From Haloglomus salinum (GTDB taxonomy: Archaea; Halobacteriota; Halobacteria; Halobacteriales; Haloarculaceae): DNA of 64,000 nucleotides. The translations under genes were made by a program, and so were the position numbers. The stretch is from contig NZ_CP101153.1 of the NCBI RefSeq assembly GCF_024298825.1, forward strand, positions 3,038,001-3,102,000. Direction: 5' to 3'. The notes under the pieces were generated by a model. The model did not search any database, had not been told where the DNA came from, and saw nothing but the letters and a program-made list of their open reading frames with translations. Positions within the stretch are counted from its first letter, which is position 1. Every line of letters starts with the position of its first letter. This document shows positions 51,753 through 60,737 of the stretch, piece after piece.

Positions 51753-53732
51753 ATGGCGCCCGACACCACACTGGAGGAAACCGACCGGGTGGTCTACGAA
51801 CCACCCGAGGGGTACGTCGAGGAGACGAACGCCTACGAGTTCGCACAGCAACACGGCTACGATTCGCTCGACGACCTCATCGCGGCCTCGGCCGACGACG
51901 TGGAGTGGTTCTGGGACGCGCTCCCGGAGCATCTCGGCGTCGAGTGGTACGAGGAGTACGACACCGTGCGCGACGACAGCGACGGCCCACAGTTCACGGA
52001 GTGGTACCCCGGTGGGTCCATCAACGTCGCGCACAACACCGTGGACCGCTGGGCCGAACTCGACGCGCCCGAGCGCAACCGTGTCGCCATCACCTGGGAG
52101 GGCGAGGACGGCGAGGTCCGCGAGACGACCTACCACGAACTCGCGCGCCAGTCCAACCAGGTGGCCAACTGCCTCCGCGAGCGTGGCATCGAGAAAGGCG
52201 ATACGGTGGGTCTGTACATGCCGATGGTGCCGGAGGTGGCCAGCATCATGTACGGCATCTTCATGGCCGGCGCCATCGCGGTGCCCATCTTCTCGGGCTT
52301 CGGCGTCGACGCCACCGCTACCCGTATCGAGGACCCCGAGGTCGACCTCCTGTTCACGGCTGACGGGTTCTACCGGCGCGGGAGCGAGGTCGGCCTGAAG
52401 GACCCGGCCGACGAGGCCATCGAGGCGGCCGACACCGACGTGGGCAGCGTCGTCGTCTACCGGCGCTTCGACGAGTCGGACCCACCGATGACCGACGGCC
52501 GCGACGAGTTCTGGAGCGACGCCGTCGAGAGCCAGGACGACCAGTTCGACACCGTCGAGACCGACGCCCAGGACGAGTGCATGCTCCTGTACTCGTCGGG
52601 AACCACGGGCAAGCCGAAGGGCATCGTCCACACGCACGCCGGCGCGCAGATGCAGGCGGCGAAGGAGATTTACTTCGGCTTCGACCACCAGGACTCGGAC
52701 CGCTTCTTCTGGGTCAGCGACATCGGCTGGATGATGGGCCCGTGGACCCTCATCGGGAACCACACGTTCGCCGGGAACATCTTCATGTACGAGGGCGCGC
52801 CGGACCATCCCGAACCCGACCGCTTCTGGGAGATGATAGACCGGCACGACCTCACCGTCTTCGGCATCTCGCCGACGGCCATCCGCGCGCTCCGCAAGAA
52901 GGGCGACGAGTGGGTCGAGGACCACGACCTCTCCTCGCTCCGTCTGCTCGGCTCGACCGGCGAACCCTGGGACCCCGAGTCCTGGCTCTGGTTCCACGAG
53001 CACGTCGGCGGCGGGGAGTGCCCCATCATCAACATCTCCGGCGGCACGGAGATATTCGGCTGCTTCCTGATGCCGTTGCCCGGTCAGTCGCTCAAGCCCT
53101 GTACGCTGGGCTCGCCGGGGCTGGGGATGGATATCGACATCGTGAACGCGAAAGGCGAGTCCATCCGCGACAGCCACGAACGGGGCTACCTCGTCGCGCG
53201 CGATTCGTGCCCCTCGATGACCAAATCGCTCTGGTCGGGCGACGAGCGCTACCTCGAGGAGTACTGGAGTCGATTCGACGATATGTGGGACCACGGCGAC
53301 TGGGCCCAGGAGGACGAGGACGGCTTCTGGTTCCTCCACGGCCGTGCGGACGACGCGCTCAACGTGGCCGGCCGGAAGGTCGGCCCCGCCGAGGTGGAGG
53401 GCGCGCTCATCGACCACGACGCCGTCAACGCCGCCGCCGCCATCGGCGTCCCCGACGACACGACCGGCACCGCGGTCGTGACGTTCGCCCAGCTCGAAGC
53501 CGGCTACGAGGAGTCCGACGACCTTCGCGAGGAGCTGCGCGACCACGTCGGCGAGGAGCTGGGCAAGCCGTTCCGCCCCCGCGAACTCCTGTTCGTCGAC
53601 GACTTCCCGATGACCCAGTCCGGGAAGATCGTCCGTCGCGTCATCCAGGCCACCCACGTCGGTGAGGACCTCGGTGACCTCTCCTCCATCGAGAACCCCG
53701 GGGCTATCGAGGAGATAGAGGACGCGCGGTAG
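51753..53732 (+). CDS. AMP-forming acyl-CoA synthetase (acetyl-CoA synthetase-like)
   Basis: A 659-residue ANL-family ligase that activates a carboxylic acid with ATP to an acyl-CoA. The P-loop motif is LLYSSGTTGKPKGIVHTH, the gate region has FFWVSDIGWMMGP, and the A5 motif is INISGGTEIFGCFL. The A7/A8 parts have GDWAQEDEDGFWFLHGRADD and the catalytic Lys is in FPMTQSGKIVRR. Acetate-specific enzymes read WQTETG at A5; here SGGTEI replaces it, so a longer substrate such as propionate or butyrate is possible. The start at 51753 avoids a non-homologous extension. It may feed the propionyl-CoA route nearby. Confidence 0.88.
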   Translation: MAPDTTLEETDRVVYEPPEGYVEETNAYEFAQQHGYDSLDDLIAASADDVEWFWDALPEHLGVEWYEEYDTVRDDSDGPQFTEWYPGGSINVAHNTVDRWAELDAPERNRVAITWEGEDGEVRETTYHELARQSNQVANCLRERGIEKGDTVGLYMPMVPEVASIMYGIFMAGAIAVPIFSGFGVDATATRIEDPEVDLLFTADGFYRRGSEVGLKDPADEAIEAADTDVGSVVVYRRFDESDPPMTDGRDEFWSDAVESQDDQFDTVETDAQDECMLLYSSGTTGKPKGIVHTHAGAQMQAAKEIYFGFDHQDSDRFFWVSDIGWMMGPWTLIGNHTFAGNIFMYEGAPDHPEPDRFWEMIDRHDLTVFGISPTAIRALRKKGDEWVEDHDLSSLRLLGSTGEPWDPESWLWFHEHVGGGECPIINISGGTEIFGCFLMPLPGQSLKPCTLGSPGLGMDIDIVNAKGESIRDSHERGYLVARDSCPSMTKSLWSGDERYLEEYWSRFDDMWDHGDWAQEDEDGFWFLHGRADDALNVAGRKVGPAEVEGALIDHDAVNAAAAIGVPDDTTGTAVVTFAQLEAGYEESDDLREELRDHVGEELGKPFRPRELLFVDDFPMTQSGKIVRRVIQATHVGEDLGDLSSIENPGAIEEIEDAR

Positions 53733-53837
53733 CGCGTCGGCTCCGGTACCGTCGCTGTATCTTGGCTGTGGGAGATATATGGCTGGTAACTAGCGAACTA
53801 TTGTATTATGCGCGTGTTCTGAACTATCTCTGCCAGG

Positions 53838-54311
53838 TTACCGGCTGGGCTCGGACTCCGCCGACACCACCCACAGTCCCCACCCGAGCAGCGCGTAGCC
53901 AGTGCCCATCAGGGGTGCGACGACCGGGTAGGTGCAGCCGGTTCCACTCCGGAGGACGAGCGAGAGCCCCCGGAAGTCCACCTGCGGGAGCAGCGAGAGC
54001 AGACCGCTCCCGCCGCTCGCCACCTCACAGCCGCCACCGAACGGGATGGAGGCCGCGAGTACGACGGCCAGCCCGAAGGCGAGCGGGAGCGCCCGGGCGC
54101 CGTGGTAGTGGAACCCGGCGGCGGCGACCAGCCCCAGCGCCGCGAGGTAGCCCAGCAGCAGGACCCACGGGACGAAGCCGGGGACGATACCGGCGTTCGC
54201 GCCGTCGAACAGCCGCATGAAGGCTCCGAACACGACCAGCTGCGTCAGCACCGTCGCACCCATCGCTCCCCCGATGGCTGTCGCCCGGCGCGCACGCGTG
54301 GTCAAGGACAC
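53838..54311 (-). CDS. Membrane protein of unknown function
   Basis: A 157-residue protein with about four membrane helices. It begins with a basic stretch (SLTTRARRATAIGGAMGATV) after a GTG start at 54311. An ATG at 54263 would cut into the first helix, so the GTG is favoured. Two Cys lie in GGGCEVASGG and SGTGCTYPVV in what may be an outside loop and could form a disulfide. I do not recognise the family. It is divergent from the FMN reductase gene and shares its control region. Confidence 0.65.
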   Translation of the reverse strand: MSLTTRARRATAIGGAMGATVLTQLVVFGAFMRLFDGANAGIVPGFVPWVLLLGYLAALGLVAAAGFHYHGARALPLAFGLAVVLAASIPFGGGCEVASGGSGLLSLLPQVDFRGLSLVLRSGTGCTYPVVAPLMGTGYALLGWGLWVVSAESEPSR

Positions 54312-54439
54312 GGGTCGGTGTACGGCTGCGACCCCCGTCGCTCCACCGGGTTTGCACGTGTGCAACCGCAGCGTGGCACCGCGTGTCGTGAAACGAATAT
54401 CACCGTGGAGATAAGACCGAGAGCGTCCAACCCCGGTCC

Positions 54440-55021
54440 ATGAGTCAGCAGCCACACGTCGTCGGCATCGCCGGGAGCCTCCGGGACGCGAGTTACACCC
54501 GTCTGTCGGTCGAGCGCGCCCTCCGCGCGGCCGACCGGTCGGGCGCGACCACGGAACTCCTCGACCTCCGCGAGTTCGACCTGCCGGTGTACGACGGGGA
54601 CGCGGACGAACCGGGCGACGCCGCGGTGTTCACCGCCGAGGTCCGGCGGGCCGACGCGGTCGTCCTCGGGACCCCCGCCTACCACGGGTCGTACTCCGGC
54701 GTCCTGAAGAACGCACTCGACTACTGCGGGTTCGACGAGTTCGAGGACACGACCGTCGGCCTGCTCTGTGTCGCGGGTGGCTCGTTCCCCACCTCGCCGC
54801 TGGAGCACCTCCGGTCGGTCTGCCGGGCGCTCAACGCGTGGGTCGTCCCCCACCAGGCGGCGCTCCCCCGCGTCTCCAGCAAGTACGAGGACGGTGAACT
54901 GGTCGACGAGGGACTCGCCGAGCGCGTGGACGTCCTCGGGAAGCGGGTGGTCCAGTACGCCACCATCGAGCCGGACCCACGGACGGTCGAGGCAGTCGAG
55001 AACGTCGGCGCGGGTGACTGA
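54440..55021 (+). CDS. NADPH-dependent FMN reductase family flavoprotein
   Basis: A 193-residue flavodoxin-fold protein. The FMN phosphate loop is VVGIAGSLRDASYTRL at residues 7-22, followed by LLDLREFDLPVYDGD. The flavin-binding loop is GTPAYHGSYSGVLKNALDY. These are the marks of the NADPH-dependent FMN reductase/azoreductase group. It reduces FMN or quinone-like acceptors with NAD(P)H. It is divergent from the small membrane protein and converges on the DUF433 gene. Confidence 0.92.
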   Translation: MSQQPHVVGIAGSLRDASYTRLSVERALRAADRSGATTELLDLREFDLPVYDGDADEPGDAAVFTAEVRRADAVVLGTPAYHGSYSGVLKNALDYCGFDEFEDTTVGLLCVAGGSFPTSPLEHLRSVCRALNAWVVPHQAALPRVSSKYEDGELVDEGLAERVDVLGKRVVQYATIEPDPRTVEAVENVGAGD

Positions 55022-55027
55022 CCAGCG

Positions 55028-55306
55028 TCAGTCGGCGCCGTTCGCGGCACGCTCCTCGCGGAACTCCTCGAAGGCGGCCTCGCGCTCGGCGCGGACACTG
55101 GCCATCTCGCCCGGATTGTCGTGGGCGTACGCGAGCGCCCGGTGGACCGTCGCCGGTTCGATGTCGAACTGCGCGGCCACAGCCGACGGCGACGCGCCCG
55201 ACTCCTCGACCGCCGTGTACAGCGCCCGGACCGGGACCCGACGGCCGGCTACGTGTGGTTCGTCCAGCAGTTCACGCTCGATGACGCCGTCGGTCGTCTC
55301 GGCCAT
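55028..55306 (-). CDS. DUF433 family protein
   Basis: A 92-residue protein with the DUF433 HTH pattern: PHVAGRRVPVRALYTAVEES, then PSAVAAQFDIEPATVHRALA and YAHDNPGEM. DUF433 proteins often act as antitoxins beside VapC-like nucleases, but no toxin gene lies next to this one. The C-terminal helix (ASVRAEREAAFEEFREER) may be a dimer or toxin-binding tail. The start at 55306 (MAETTDGV) fits the family. Confidence 0.87.
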   Translation of the reverse strand: MAETTDGVIERELLDEPHVAGRRVPVRALYTAVEESGASPSAVAAQFDIEPATVHRALAYAHDNPGEMASVRAEREAAFEEFREERAANGAD

Positions 55307-55484
55307 GGAGGAACGCACGGCCCTACCGCCGGTAGTTGTTGGCACGGCATAACACGCACACTTATCAGCCACGACGCTGCCCGCTGCCGGTTCTCGTGAT
55401 GACGCCCCGCCCTCCGCCCCCGTCCCCCGCGTCCGCGCGCCGGACCCCGGAACCCTCAAACGGCGGTCGCGCCTACCCTCGGAC

Positions 55485-56132
55485 GTGACAACCTGGGTCG
55501 AGAACCCGGAGGGTGGGCGCGCACGCGGGCCTGTCGGCCTCGCGCGGGCGTGGGGCGAGGTGCTGGTGCGGCCGCGCCGGTTCTTCGAGAACGGCGTCGC
55601 ACCCGGTGACCAGGCTCCCGGCCTCGTCTTCGCCATCGTGGTCACGCTGGTCCACGTCGCGCTCCGAGGGGTGTTCACGCCCGGCTTCTTCCCCGTCTAC
55701 GGTGGCCGGCCGGTTCTCTCGGCGGTGTTCACCTTCGTCGTCGCGGGACTGTTCGTCGCGCCGGTGCTGCTGCATCTCACCGCGGCCATCCAGACCGTCC
55801 TGCTCCGGCCGTTCGTCCCCGACCGCGCGGGCGTCTCCGAGACCGTGCAGGTGGTCGCCTACGCCGCAGCGCCGGGCGTGTTCGCTGCGGTCCCGGTCCC
55901 CGGCGTCCGACTCGTGGCCGCGCTGTACGGCGCGACGCTCCTCGTTATCGGGCTGGTCGTCGTCCACGACACCACCGTCGCGCGGGCCGCGGCCGCGGGT
56001 GCCGTCCCGGCGCTGCTGGTGTTCGGCTACGCCTTCGGTGGTCTCCCGGCGTTCGAGACGCTGGCCGGTGTCGACCTCGTGCCGGACCCGCGGGTGGGCG
56101 CCGGGAACACCGCCGACCTGTCCCGGCCCTGA
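55485..56132 (+). CDS. YIP1 family membrane protein
   Basis: A 215-residue integral membrane protein with about five helices. The cytoplasmic N terminus has ARAWGEVLVRPRRFFENGV, the YIP1 domain signature (L.xP..FF). The following parts have VVAYAAAPGVFAAVPVPGV, a typical YIP1 element near helix 3. It starts with GTG at 55485 (VTTWVENPEGG). No clear function is known for the prokaryotic family. It precedes the aldo/keto reductase by 82 bases on the same strand. Confidence 0.85.
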   Translation: MTTWVENPEGGRARGPVGLARAWGEVLVRPRRFFENGVAPGDQAPGLVFAIVVTLVHVALRGVFTPGFFPVYGGRPVLSAVFTFVVAGLFVAPVLLHLTAAIQTVLLRPFVPDRAGVSETVQVVAYAAAPGVFAAVPVPGVRLVAALYGATLLVIGLVVVHDTTVARAAAAGAVPALLVFGYAFGGLPAFETLAGVDLVPDPRVGAGNTADLSRP

Positions 56133-56183
56133 GCGCGCGGGCAGTGGCGCTCCGCCCCAGACGGGCGCGGCCACGCCGGGCTA

Positions 56184-56189
56184 CATTTT
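56184..56189 (+). promoter_or_regulatory. TATA-like box of aldo/keto reductase
   Basis: ATTTTT lies about 29 bases before the ATG at 56215, typical leaderless spacing. Confidence 0.5.
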
Positions 56190-56214
56190 TGCCGTCGCCC
56201 CGAGTCCCCCCGCC

Positions 56215-57189
56215 ATGGAGTACACCACCCTCGGCGATACCGGCGTGACCGTCTCGCGACTCTGTCTCGGTTGCATGAGTTTCGGCGACTCGGACTGGCG
56301 CGAGTGGGTCCGGGGTGAGGAGTTCGGCCACGAGCTCGTCGAGCGGGCCCGCGACCTCGGCATCAACTTCTTCGACACCGCCAACATGTACTCTCGGGGC
56401 GACTCCGAGCGTATCCTGGGTGACGCACTCGGCGAGGACGCCACCGAGCAGGTCATCGCGACGAAGGGCTTCTTCCAGATGGACGACGACGACCCGAATT
56501 CGGGCGGCCTCTCGCGGAAGGCCATCGAACAGGAACTCGACGCCTCCCGCGAGCGCCTCGGTGTCGACACCATCGACCTCTACCAGACGCATCGTTACGA
56601 CTACAAGACGCCCGTCGAGGAGACGATGCGGGCTCTCTCGGATGCCGTCCGGCGCGAGAAGGTCCGCTACCTCGGCGGCTCCTCGATGTGGACCCACCAG
56701 TTCGCCGATATGCTCCACACGAGCGACCGGCTCGGGCTGGAGCGGTTCGCCACGATGCAGAACCACTACAACCTCGCGTACCGCGAGGAGGAGCGCGAGA
56801 TGCTCCCGCTCTGCGAGCGCGAGGGCATCGGCGTCATGCCGTGGTCGCCGCTGGCCCGTGGGTTCCTCGCACGCCCCCACGAGGAGTATCTCACCACGAC
56901 CCGCGCCGAGACGGACGACTACGCCCAGGCCCACCCCTACGCCGACAACGGGGGCAAAGAGGTCAACGAGCGCGTGCAGGAACTGGCCGACGAGAAGGAC
57001 GCCTCCATGGCACAGATCGCGCTGGCGTGGCTGCTCCACAAGGACCGGGTCGACGCGCCCATCATCGGCACGTCGAGCATCGAACACCTCGAGGAGGCCG
57101 TCGCCGCACTGGACATCTCGCTCTCGGACTCCGACATCGAGCATCTCGAGGAACCGTACGAGCCGGTCCCCGTCTCCGGCCACGAGTGA
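56215..57189 (+). CDS. Aldo/keto reductase
   Basis: A 324-residue TIM-barrel NADPH-dependent oxidoreductase. It starts MEYTTLGDTGVTVSRLCLGC. The catalytic tetrad is seen as Asp and Tyr in FFDTANMYS, Lys in VIATKGFF and His in LYQTHRYDY. The C-terminal NADPH motif is GTSSIEHLEEAV. This subgroup (YghZ/YajO-like) acts on a range of aldehydes; the natural substrate is unknown. It converges on the first PGF-CTERM gene with a 16-base gap. Confidence 0.94.
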   Translation: MEYTTLGDTGVTVSRLCLGCMSFGDSDWREWVRGEEFGHELVERARDLGINFFDTANMYSRGDSERILGDALGEDATEQVIATKGFFQMDDDDPNSGGLSRKAIEQELDASRERLGVDTIDLYQTHRYDYKTPVEETMRALSDAVRREKVRYLGGSSMWTHQFADMLHTSDRLGLERFATMQNHYNLAYREEEREMLPLCEREGIGVMPWSPLARGFLARPHEEYLTTTRAETDDYAQAHPYADNGGKEVNERVQELADEKDASMAQIALAWLLHKDRVDAPIIGTSSIEHLEEAVAALDISLSDSDIEHLEEPYEPVPVSGHE

Positions 57190-57205
57190 CCGCGGGGACG
57201 GCCGG

Positions 57206-58291
57206 TCACGGCCGCCGGGTAGCGGCCAGCAGTCCGCCCCAGAGAAGGGCCAGCACAGCACCGACCGCGCCGAAGCCGGGTCCCTGGGCCGTTGTCGGCG
57301 TCCGCTCGACCACGGATGACCAGCTGTCGGCCGCCGTCGGCGTCCGTACGGGGGTTGACGAGGCCGTCGACGCCGCTCGTGCCCGCTCGGAGCGCCCTGC
57401 GTTCGTCTGCGTGCTGGCCGCCTCCGGTGCGGTGGTACTCGGAGTCTCCCTCCCCATCGGCGAACTGGTGGTGACGGTCGCGGTCGGTGGCGACGGCGTC
57501 GTCGGTGTCGTCGGTGTCGTGTCCGTCGTGGCCGACCCGACCGTCATATCCGGTGCTGCGGTCGGCGTCGTGGTCGGTGCCGCGGTCGGCGTCGGACCTG
57601 TGGCCGTGCTCGGTGTCGTGGTCGGTTCCGGTGTGGCCGGCACTGGTGTAGCGGTGGTGGGCGATGCTTCGGAGGGCGGTGGACCGAGCTGCCGTCGGGC
57701 CTCGGCCTCGTCGGCGCAGTCACAGACCCAGAAGTAGTCCGACACTGCGCTGAACTCCGCATCCGACCCATCGACGGTCGAACGGAGCCGGTACCAGCCG
57801 GGCTGGTCCGGTGTATCGATGCAGTCGGTCACCTGAGCGACGAACTGGTCCCCCTCGTCGAGTCGGAGCGTGTCTCCGACGAAATCGTCCTCCCCGTAGA
57901 AGGTGGCTTCGAGGCGGTTGTCGGTGATATCGACCGACTTGATGCTGGTGAAGAGACTCTCGTCGACCGCGGTCCCGGCGTCGTCGCCTCCGCGGTCGAC
58001 CCCGAACACCTTGGCGTTGGCGGGGCCACAGCCCGACGACCCACCGACCGGCCAGCTCACCGTGATGGAGTTGACGGTCCCGACAACCTTCGGGGACGCG
58101 CCGCGGACGACCACGGCGCCGCGCGTCAGTCCCGGCTCGTGGCTGGGGTCGAGCGTGAGGTTCTCGTCGGTGTCGTCGGGCCCTGTCGCGGCGGCGCTGG
58201 CTGAAGGTACCAGCGCGAGTACTGTCACCGCTAGCAGCAGTGTCATCACGCACAGTGCCTGCCGGCTCGTGCGTTCGCGTTCCGACTCCAT
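57206..58291 (-). CDS. PGF-CTERM surface protein, paralogue 1
   Basis: A 361-residue exported protein. A signal peptide (LCVMTLLLAVTVLALVPSAS) is followed by a roughly 170-residue beta-rich domain with conserved Cys motifs: GGSSGCGPANAKVFGVDRGG, DCIDTPDQPGWYRL and YFWVCDCADE. A long Pro/Thr/Ser stalk of about 140 residues leads to the sorting end GPGFGAVGAVLALL plus a basic tail, the PGF-CTERM signal cut and lipidated by archaeosortase. Two paralogues lie at 58383 and 60738. This copy has the most degenerate stalk (Thr-rich rather than strictly Pro-Thr). Function is unknown; a cell-surface role is inferred. Confidence 0.86.
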   Translation of the reverse strand: MESERERTSRQALCVMTLLLAVTVLALVPSASAAATGPDDTDENLTLDPSHEPGLTRGAVVVRGASPKVVGTVNSITVSWPVGGSSGCGPANAKVFGVDRGGDDAGTAVDESLFTSIKSVDITDNRLEATFYGEDDFVGDTLRLDEGDQFVAQVTDCIDTPDQPGWYRLRSTVDGSDAEFSAVSDYFWVCDCADEAEARRQLGPPPSEASPTTATPVPATPEPTTTPSTATGPTPTAAPTTTPTAAPDMTVGSATTDTTPTTPTTPSPPTATVTTSSPMGRETPSTTAPEAASTQTNAGRSERARAASTASSTPVRTPTAADSWSSVVERTPTTAQGPGFGAVGAVLALLWGGLLAATRRP

Positions 58292-58382
58292 CCTCTGGTC
58301 GTACGTTCGTGGCGGACTGCCGCGTATGAATCTGTCCCTCAGGGGAGTCCGGGAGGGGAATCGCCATGGCTCCGGGGCGGGC

Positions 58383-59414
58383 CTACTCCCGCCGGCGAGC
58401 GAGCAGCCCCGCGACGAGCGTGGCCGCGACAGCCATGCCGGCGCCGAAGCCGGGGCCCTCGGCAGCCGTCGGCGACCGCCTGACCACGTCCGACCAGTTC
58501 CCCCCCTCCGTCGCCGTCGGCGAGGGCGTTGCGACGCTCGCGGCCTCGTTCTCGTCGGCGTCGCTCCCCTCGTCGGCGGCCACGGTGGCTGTCGGGGCTG
58601 GCGTCGGCGTCGACTCGGGCGTTGCCCCGGGCGTCGGTGATGGTGTCGCCGTGGCGGTGGGGGTCGGGGACGGGAACGGCGTGCCGTCGTCCGGCGGCGT
58701 CCGGGTCGGGGTCGGCTCCGGCGTGGGTGTGGGCGTGGCCGTCGGGGTGGGCGTCGGGGTCGCCGTCGGCGTCGGGGTGGGCTCGGACGGCGGCGGCCCC
58801 AGTTGCTCCCGGGCCTCCTGCTCGCTCGCGCAGTCGCAGATGTAGAAGTAGTGTGACTTCACTTTGGCCTGGTCGTCGGTGCCGGCGATAGTGGAGGTGA
58901 GCTGGTACCAGCCGGGTTCGTCGGGCGTGTCGATACAGCCGGTGACGTAGTTGACGAACTCGTCGCCCTCGTTGAACGTCGGGGGCGAGCCGCCGAAGTC
59001 CCCCTCGTCGTAGAAGTCCGCCTTGAACACGTCCTCGTTGATCGTCGTCGCCTTGACGCTCGCCGTCAGGCTCTCGTCGATCTCCGTGCCGGGGTCGTCG
59101 TTGCCACGGTCGATGCCGAACGCCTCGGCGTTTCCGGGGCCGCAGCCTGTGAAACCGCCTTCCTTCCAGGTGGCCCTGAGGAAGTCGACCTGCGGGATGT
59201 TCCGGTTCGGGATACCGAAGCTCTTCATCTCTGCGTCGTCGAGCCCAGGTTGCGGGCTCGGCCGGACGGTGAAGTTCCCCCTCTCGATGCCGTGGTCGGC
59301 CGCGGCGACGCCACCGGTCCCGTCGAGCGACGGGCCGACGAGCGTCGGTCCCACGAGCCCCGCCGCCACGACGGTCACCAGCACCAGTACCGCGAGTGGT
59401 TGCATCCTGTCCAT
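58383..59414 (-). CDS. PGF-CTERM surface protein, paralogue 2
   Basis: A 343-residue paralogue of the preceding gene. A signal peptide (MDRMQPLAVLVLVTVVAAGL) comes first. The folded domain has GGFTGCGPGNAEAFGIDRGN, GCIDTPDEPGWYQL and YFYICDCASEQEAREQLGPP. A Pro-Thr stalk of about 100 residues follows and the C-terminal sorting signal is GPGFGAGMAVAATLVAGLLA plus RRRE. The stalk would be O-glycosylated and the C terminus processed by archaeosortase. The start at 59414 is preferred because the upstream in-frame region lacks signal features. It is divergent from the AI-2E-type carrier. Confidence 0.88.
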   Translation of the reverse strand: MDRMQPLAVLVLVTVVAAGLVGPTLVGPSLDGTGGVAAADHGIERGNFTVRPSPQPGLDDAEMKSFGIPNRNIPQVDFLRATWKEGGFTGCGPGNAEAFGIDRGNDDPGTEIDESLTASVKATTINEDVFKADFYDEGDFGGSPPTFNEGDEFVNYVTGCIDTPDEPGWYQLTSTIAGTDDQAKVKSHYFYICDCASEQEAREQLGPPPSEPTPTPTATPTPTPTATPTPTPEPTPTRTPPDDGTPFPSPTPTATATPSPTPGATPESTPTPAPTATVAADEGSDADENEAASVATPSPTATEGGNWSDVVRRSPTAAEGPGFGAGMAVAATLVAGLLARRRE

Positions 59415-59580
59415 GTTCGTCTCGCTTGGACTGACAGTCGGGCTATCCCCGGGTATGGGTTGTCCCCCGTATCGGGGGGGAGTTGAAAGTGCGGACGATT
59501 CCGGCCCGGTGACCGCGTGGCGCTCCCCGTCACCGTGGTCGCCCCCGCCCGTTTTCAGGGAGCCGGTATTCGCCCCCGGC

Positions 59581-60717
59581 ATGGACCTCGCTGCCGACCG
59601 GAAGCGCGACCGGCTGGCCTGGTGGCTGGCCGTTGGTGCGCTGGCCGCCCTCCTGGCCTTCGTCGCACTCAACGTCCTCGGAACGCTCGTCCTCGGGCTG
59701 TTCATCTACTACGTCGTCCGTCCGCTCAACGAGCGGGTCGACCGGCACCTGCCCTCACACACCGCCGCGACGGTGACCTTCCTGGGTGTCATCCTCCCGC
59801 TGGTCGCGGTCGTGGCCTACATCGTTGTCGTGGCGTCGCGCGAACTGCTCGCGACCTTCGCGGGCCGGTCGCTCACCGTGAGTGCGCTGCTGGCCCCGTA
59901 TCTGGACCGGTCGGTCGCAGAGTCCCGCGAGACGACCGTTCAGGCCGTCCTGAACCAGCCGATGTCCTTCTTGACCAGCAACGCCGGGACAGCACGCGAG
60001 GTCGCCGACGCCGCCCTCGCGCTGGTCGGAGCCGCGAGCGGCATCCTGTTCATCCTGCTGGTGGCGGCGGCGGTCGCGTACTTCCTCCTGCAGGACGGCG
60101 ACCGGCTCTACCGCTGGTCGCGGGCGAACCTGTTCGCCGAGGAATCGACGCTCGATGCCTTCCTCCAGGCCGTCGACCACGACCTCGAGACGGTCTATCT
60201 CGGCAACGTCTTCACCGTCGGGCTGGTCGCCGTCGGCGCCGCCGTCGTCTACAACGGCTACAACCTCCTCGTGCCCACGCCCGTCGAGATACCGATTCCG
60301 ACGGCGCTCGCGCTCGCGACCGGACTCGCGAGTTTCGTCCCCATCGTCGTCGGCAAACTCGTCTACGTTCCGCTGACGGGAGCGCTGGCGATCTCGGCGC
60401 TCGGGAACGACACCGGGCTCCTCGTCTACCCGGTCGCGCTGTTCCTCGTGGCGCTCGTCTTCCTCGACATCCTCCCGCAGACCGTCGTCCGGCCGTACCT
60501 CTCCGGACGAGAGCTCCACACGGGCGCGACGATGCTCTCGTACGTCCTCGGCGCCACCGTCTTCGGCTGGTACGGCATCTTCCTCGGCCCGCTGGTGCTC
60601 GTGCTGGTGGTGCATACGTCTCGCATCGTCCTCCCGGAACTCGTCGCCGGCGAGGAGCTGACACCGGGCGTCAGTGCGCCGTCCAGCCTCGGCACCGAGG
60701 AAGGTGGGACCGAATAG
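59581..60717 (+). CDS. AI-2E family transporter
   Basis: A 378-residue integral membrane protein of the AI-2E (UPF0118/TqsA) family with about eight helices. Conserved parts are IYYVVRPLNERVDRHLP, LQDGDRLYRWSRANLF, SFVPIVVGKLVYVPL and FLDILPQTVVRPYLSGRELH near the end. These match the family core, including the DxxPQ.xxRP motif in its C-terminal half. The family includes the E. coli autoinducer-2 exporter and Na+/H+ antiporters; the substrate here is unknown. It sits between two PGF-CTERM paralogues in opposite orientation. Confidence 0.9.
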   Translation: MDLAADRKRDRLAWWLAVGALAALLAFVALNVLGTLVLGLFIYYVVRPLNERVDRHLPSHTAATVTFLGVILPLVAVVAYIVVVASRELLATFAGRSLTVSALLAPYLDRSVAESRETTVQAVLNQPMSFLTSNAGTAREVADAALALVGAASGILFILLVAAAVAYFLLQDGDRLYRWSRANLFAEESTLDAFLQAVDHDLETVYLGNVFTVGLVAVGAAVVYNGYNLLVPTPVEIPIPTALALATGLASFVPIVVGKLVYVPLTGALAISALGNDTGLLVYPVALFLVALVFLDILPQTVVRPYLSGRELHTGATMLSYVLGATVFGWYGIFLGPLVLVLVVHTSRIVLPELVAGEELTPGVSAPSSLGTEEGGTE

Positions 60718-60737
60718 CACGCGCACATGTCGCCGCC

